Shown here piece by piece: positions 4,455 through 6,625 of a DNA stretch of 6,625 nt. Made by a program: the position numbers and the translations under genes. The notes under the pieces were generated by a model. It was not told the DNA's origin, did no database searches, and was given only the letters and a program-made list of their open reading frames with translations. How positions within the stretch are numbered: position 1 is the stretch's first letter; every line of letters starts with the position of its first letter. This stretch comes from Urinicoccus sp. (GTDB taxonomy: Bacteria; Bacillota; Clostridia; Tissierellales; Peptoniphilaceae): assembly GCA_029983435.1 (NCBI GenBank), contig JASBZN010000066.1:1-6625 (forward strand), written 5' to 3'.

Positions 4455-6534
4455 AAGGGTCACCTACCAAACTAAAGTTTACATGGCCTTTTTCTCTTTC
4501 TGTGGACTCTACTCGAATCTCAACGGGTCTACCTAGGTAAATTTTCTTTCCGTCTTTTGCCTGAGCAATATAGCGGTTTTCATCAAAGGTAAAGTAGTCT
4601 TTCATGCTTTCATAGCCAATGTAACCCTCTACAGTGTTTTCCAACTGAACAAAGATTCCGCTGGCTGTAATTCCTGAGACGAAGCCATGGAACTCTTCTC
4701 CCACATGGTCTGCCATATAGCGGGCAATCTTCACATCTTCTACCCGTCTTTCTGCTTCTATGGATAATTTTTCCGTACTGGATACGTGAAGGGCCACTTG
4801 GTCCAAAATTTGCTCATAGTGGCGAATCCGCCCCAGGTTCAAAAGACCATGGAGGTCATCTTTGATAATCCTATGGATTTGCAGGTCACTGTAGCGACGG
4901 ATGGGGGAGGTGAAGTGACTGTAATAGCGGCTAGCCAAGCCAAAGTGACCCTCCATAACAGGGCTATATCTGGCCTTTTTCAAGCTCCTTAAAACCATCA
5001 TTTCAATTAAGGGGTATTCTTCCTTGCCCTGAATACTTTCTAGAAGTTCTTGAATCTTTCCAGGATGGATTTCTTCTACTTGGTGGAGCTTATGGCCAAA
5101 AGGCCGCATGATTTGGTTTAGGGCCAGGAGTTTTTCCTTATCTGGTTCTTCGTGAATCCGGTAGAGGAAGGGAACTTTCATCCAATAGTAGTGTTCCGCC
5201 ACAGTTTCATTACAAAGAATCATAAATTCTTCAATTAACCGGTTGGCCGACCGACGTTCTGCCACAGATATGGAAAGAACGCGTTCATTTTCATCGAGTT
5301 TGATGTCCCGTTCTTCCATGTTAAAGTCAATAGACCCCCGTTGGTGTCTTTTTTTCCTGAGGATCGTTGCCAGTTCTTGGGCCAGGGTCAGGTCCTCTTC
5401 TAAGCCGGCAAAGGAGGGGTGTTTTTCCCCATGCTCAATAAAGTCACTGACATCGTCATAAACCAGGCGGGCTTTGGATTGAATTACCGTTTCTAGAATT
5501 TTATGGTCTTTCACTTGCCCCTTGAAATCTACGTCCATAAAGACACTTAGGCAAAGGCGGTCCACCTGGGGATTTAAGGAACATATTCCATTGGAAAGCT
5601 CCTTAGGAAGCATGGGAATAACCTTGCTTAAAAGGTAGACAGAATTCCCCCTCTTGTAAGCATCTTTGTCAATAGCCTTATCTTCTTTTACATAGTAGGA
5701 AACATCGGCAATATGGACGCCTAGGCGGTAGCCATTTTTCATTTTTTCAATACTAATGGCATCGTCAAAGTCTTTGGAGTCAGCTCCGTCTATGGTAAAA
5801 ATATTTTTATCCCGAAGGTCCATTCGGCCCTTTTCATCTTCTTCGGAAGGTTCTTGGGGAAGTTCCCTAGCATATTTTAGGGTCTTTTTAGAAAACTCCA
5901 TAGGAATTTCCATTTCTTTGGCAATACTTAAAATTTCCACTTGAGGGTCATTTTTATTGCCTAGAATTTCTACAATTTCCCCTTCGGGGTTTCGGCCTTT
6001 TTTAGGCCATTTAACAATCTTTACAACGACCTTGTCTCCGTTTTTTGCCCCTTTAATAGCATTTTTTTCGATATAAATATCCTTGGAATAGTGGTGGTCA
6101 TCTGCCAGAACAAAGCCAAAGTCCTTTTCTCTTTGGTCAAAAGTCCCAACCAGTTTTTCCCGCCCCCTCTTTAAGATTTTAATGATCTTTCCTCGACGGT
6201 CTTTTTCATCTACCATTTCCACAATGACATGGTCGCGGTCTAGGGCTCCTCCTGTATCTTTTTTATCAATGTAAATATCTTCTAGGTCATGATTGTTAGG
6301 CAAGACAAAACCGAAACCACGTTTATTTCCTTGAAATTCCCCCTGAATCAGATGGTTATCGTCCAGGCTTTGGTAGCGACCTTTTTTTGTTTGAATCAGC
6401 CTCCCTTGATCTTCCAATTTACTTAACAGCTTCCGCATTTCTTTACGCATGGGACCTTCCACTTCAAAGGCACTAAAAATCTCTTTTTCGCTTCTTGGTT
6501 CCTGTAAATACTCTAAAACTTTGTCTTGTATCAA
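4426..6534 (-). CDS. rnr: Ribonuclease R
   Basis: RNase R is a processive 3'-5' exoribonuclease of the RNB family that degrades structured RNA, including rRNA and mRNA released by trans-translation. From the TTG start it is 702 residues. Domains: an N-terminal winged helix (about 1-60); two cold-shock/OB domains (about 65-120 with RGFGFV and DIYI, and 130-190 with DFGFV and DIYI); the RNB catalytic core with IDGADSKDFDDA (metal-binding Asp249, 255, 257, 258) and HFTSPIRRYSD (540-550); and a C-terminal S1 domain (about 612-690). It lacks the long lysine-rich tail of the E. coli enzyme. The start is uncertain: GTG 6543 and ATG 6540 are in frame, but AGGTGA (6545-6540) is correctly spaced only for TTG 6534. 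It overlaps smpB, with which it functions. No promoter is visible upstream, so it is probably transcribed with an upstream gene. Confidence 0.95.
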   Translation of the reverse strand: MIQDKVLEYLQEPRSEKEIFSAFEVEGPMRKEMRKLLSKLEDQGRLIQTKKGRYQSLDDNHLIQGEFQGNKRGFGFVLPNNHDLEDIYIDKKDTGGALDRDHVIVEMVDEKDRRGKIIKILKRGREKLVGTFDQREKDFGFVLADDHHYSKDIYIEKNAIKGAKNGDKVVVKIVKWPKKGRNPEGEIVEILGNKNDPQVEILSIAKEMEIPMEFSKKTLKYARELPQEPSEEDEKGRMDLRDKNIFTIDGADSKDFDDAISIEKMKNGYRLGVHIADVSYYVKEDKAIDKDAYKRGNSVYLLSKVIPMLPKELSNGICSLNPQVDRLCLSVFMDVDFKGQVKDHKILETVIQSKARLVYDDVSDFIEHGEKHPSFAGLEEDLTLAQELATILRKKRHQRGSIDFNMEERDIKLDENERVLSISVAERRSANRLIEEFMILCNETVAEHYYWMKVPFLYRIHEEPDKEKLLALNQIMRPFGHKLHQVEEIHPGKIQELLESIQGKEEYPLIEMMVLRSLKKARYSPVMEGHFGLASRYYSHFTSPIRRYSDLQIHRIIKDDLHGLLNLGRIRHYEQILDQVALHVSSTEKLSIEAERRVEDVKIARYMADHVGEEFHGFVSGITASGIFVQLENTVEGYIGYESMKDYFTFDENRYIAQAKDGKKIYLGRPVEIRVESTEREKGHVNFSLVGDPFGKEENKQS
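4460..4465 (-). promoter_or_regulatory. AGGTGA ribosome binding site deciding the smpB TTG start
   Basis: AGGTGA complements the 16S rRNA 3' tail and sits 5 nt before TTG 4454. The alternative GTG start at 4463 lies inside this hexamer, so it cannot use it. The site is inside the coding sequence of rnr. Confidence 0.6.
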
Positions 6535-6539
6535 TCTCA

Positions 6540-6545
6540 TCACCT
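6540..6545 (-). promoter_or_regulatory. AGGTGA ribosome binding site deciding the rnr TTG start
   Basis: The hexamer is 5 nt before TTG 6534, the same geometry as at smpB. The competing GTG 6543 and ATG 6540 fall within or directly against the hexamer. No other purine-rich site lies at proper distance from them. Confidence 0.5.
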
Positions 6546-6624
6546 ATAACTTTGAACCAAAACCTGACCGTTGAAATAAGTTGCTTTCATAGGAATAGAT
6601 AATTTGGTCCTTTTCCCTTTTCTT
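6544..6624 (-). CDS. Possible 3' end of an unidentified upstream gene
   Basis: The minus-strand frame from 6624 is open for 26 codons and stops at TAG 6546-6544, ending ...SNLFQRSGFGSKL. Its stop overlaps the rnr ribosome binding site, as the ispE stop overlaps that of murI, which favours a real, coupled upstream gene. A second frame, from 6623 to TGA 6542-6540 (ending ...YFNGQVLVQSYR), is also open, so the choice is not secure. Neither tail resembles the membrane protein SecG, a common neighbour of rnr in related bacteria. Too little is present to name the product. Confidence 0.25.
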   Translation of the reverse strand, partial: KKREKDQIIYSYESNLFQRSGFGSKL

Positions 6625-6625
6625 T

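Noticed and set aside
4786..4992. Plus-strand open frames within rnr (also at 5243-5461 and 5756-5944)
   Set aside because: All are antisense to the RNase R gene, whose catalytic and RNA-binding domains are intact.

Overview
The window comes from a low-GC Gram-positive bacterium (Bacillota), probably from the anaerobic Clostridia/Tissierellia side. The evidence is a Veg protein gene lying directly upstream of ispE, the rnr-smpB pair, NhaC-family transport, and AGGAGG-type ribosome binding sites with sigma-A-like promoters. I cannot name a genus from the sequence. Every convincing gene is on the minus strand, so the region reads from high to low coordinates. No plus-strand gene is credible.

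Layout in the direction of transcription: (1) 6544-6624 may hold the last codons of an unidentified upstream gene. (2) 6534-3990 holds rnr (RNase R) and smpB, overlapping by about 29 nt. Both appear to start at a TTG codon 5 nt after an AGGTGA Shine-Dalgarno sequence. (3) 3955-3542 holds veg, preceded by two tandem sigma-A-like promoters and closed by a strong intrinsic terminator, so it is a compact single-gene unit. (4) 3482-1865 holds ispE (isoprenoid precursor synthesis) and murI (D-glutamate for peptidoglycan), expressed from an extended -10 promoter and translationally coupled. (5) 1864-1525 is about 340 bases of pyrimidine-rich (plus strand), low-complexity spacer with no supportable gene. 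It begins with overlapping inverted repeats that may end the murI transcript. (6) 1524-1 holds a promoter, a roughly 115-nt leader with two back-to-back hairpins, and an NhaC-family sodium-coupled antiporter gene that runs off the window edge.

The genes join two housekeeping themes. RNase R and SmpB act together in trans-translation: SmpB brings tmRNA to stalled ribosomes and RNase R degrades the released defective mRNA. IspE and MurI feed cell-envelope synthesis, through isoprenoid precursors (including the undecaprenyl carrier lipid) and D-glutamate respectively. The NhaC-family carrier is a separate transcription unit with noticeably different, expression-optimised codon use.

I found no mobile element, CRISPR array, tRNA, rRNA or clearly new system. 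The items most worth a second look are the double-hairpin leader of the NhaC-family gene, the tandem veg promoters and the paired TTG starts.
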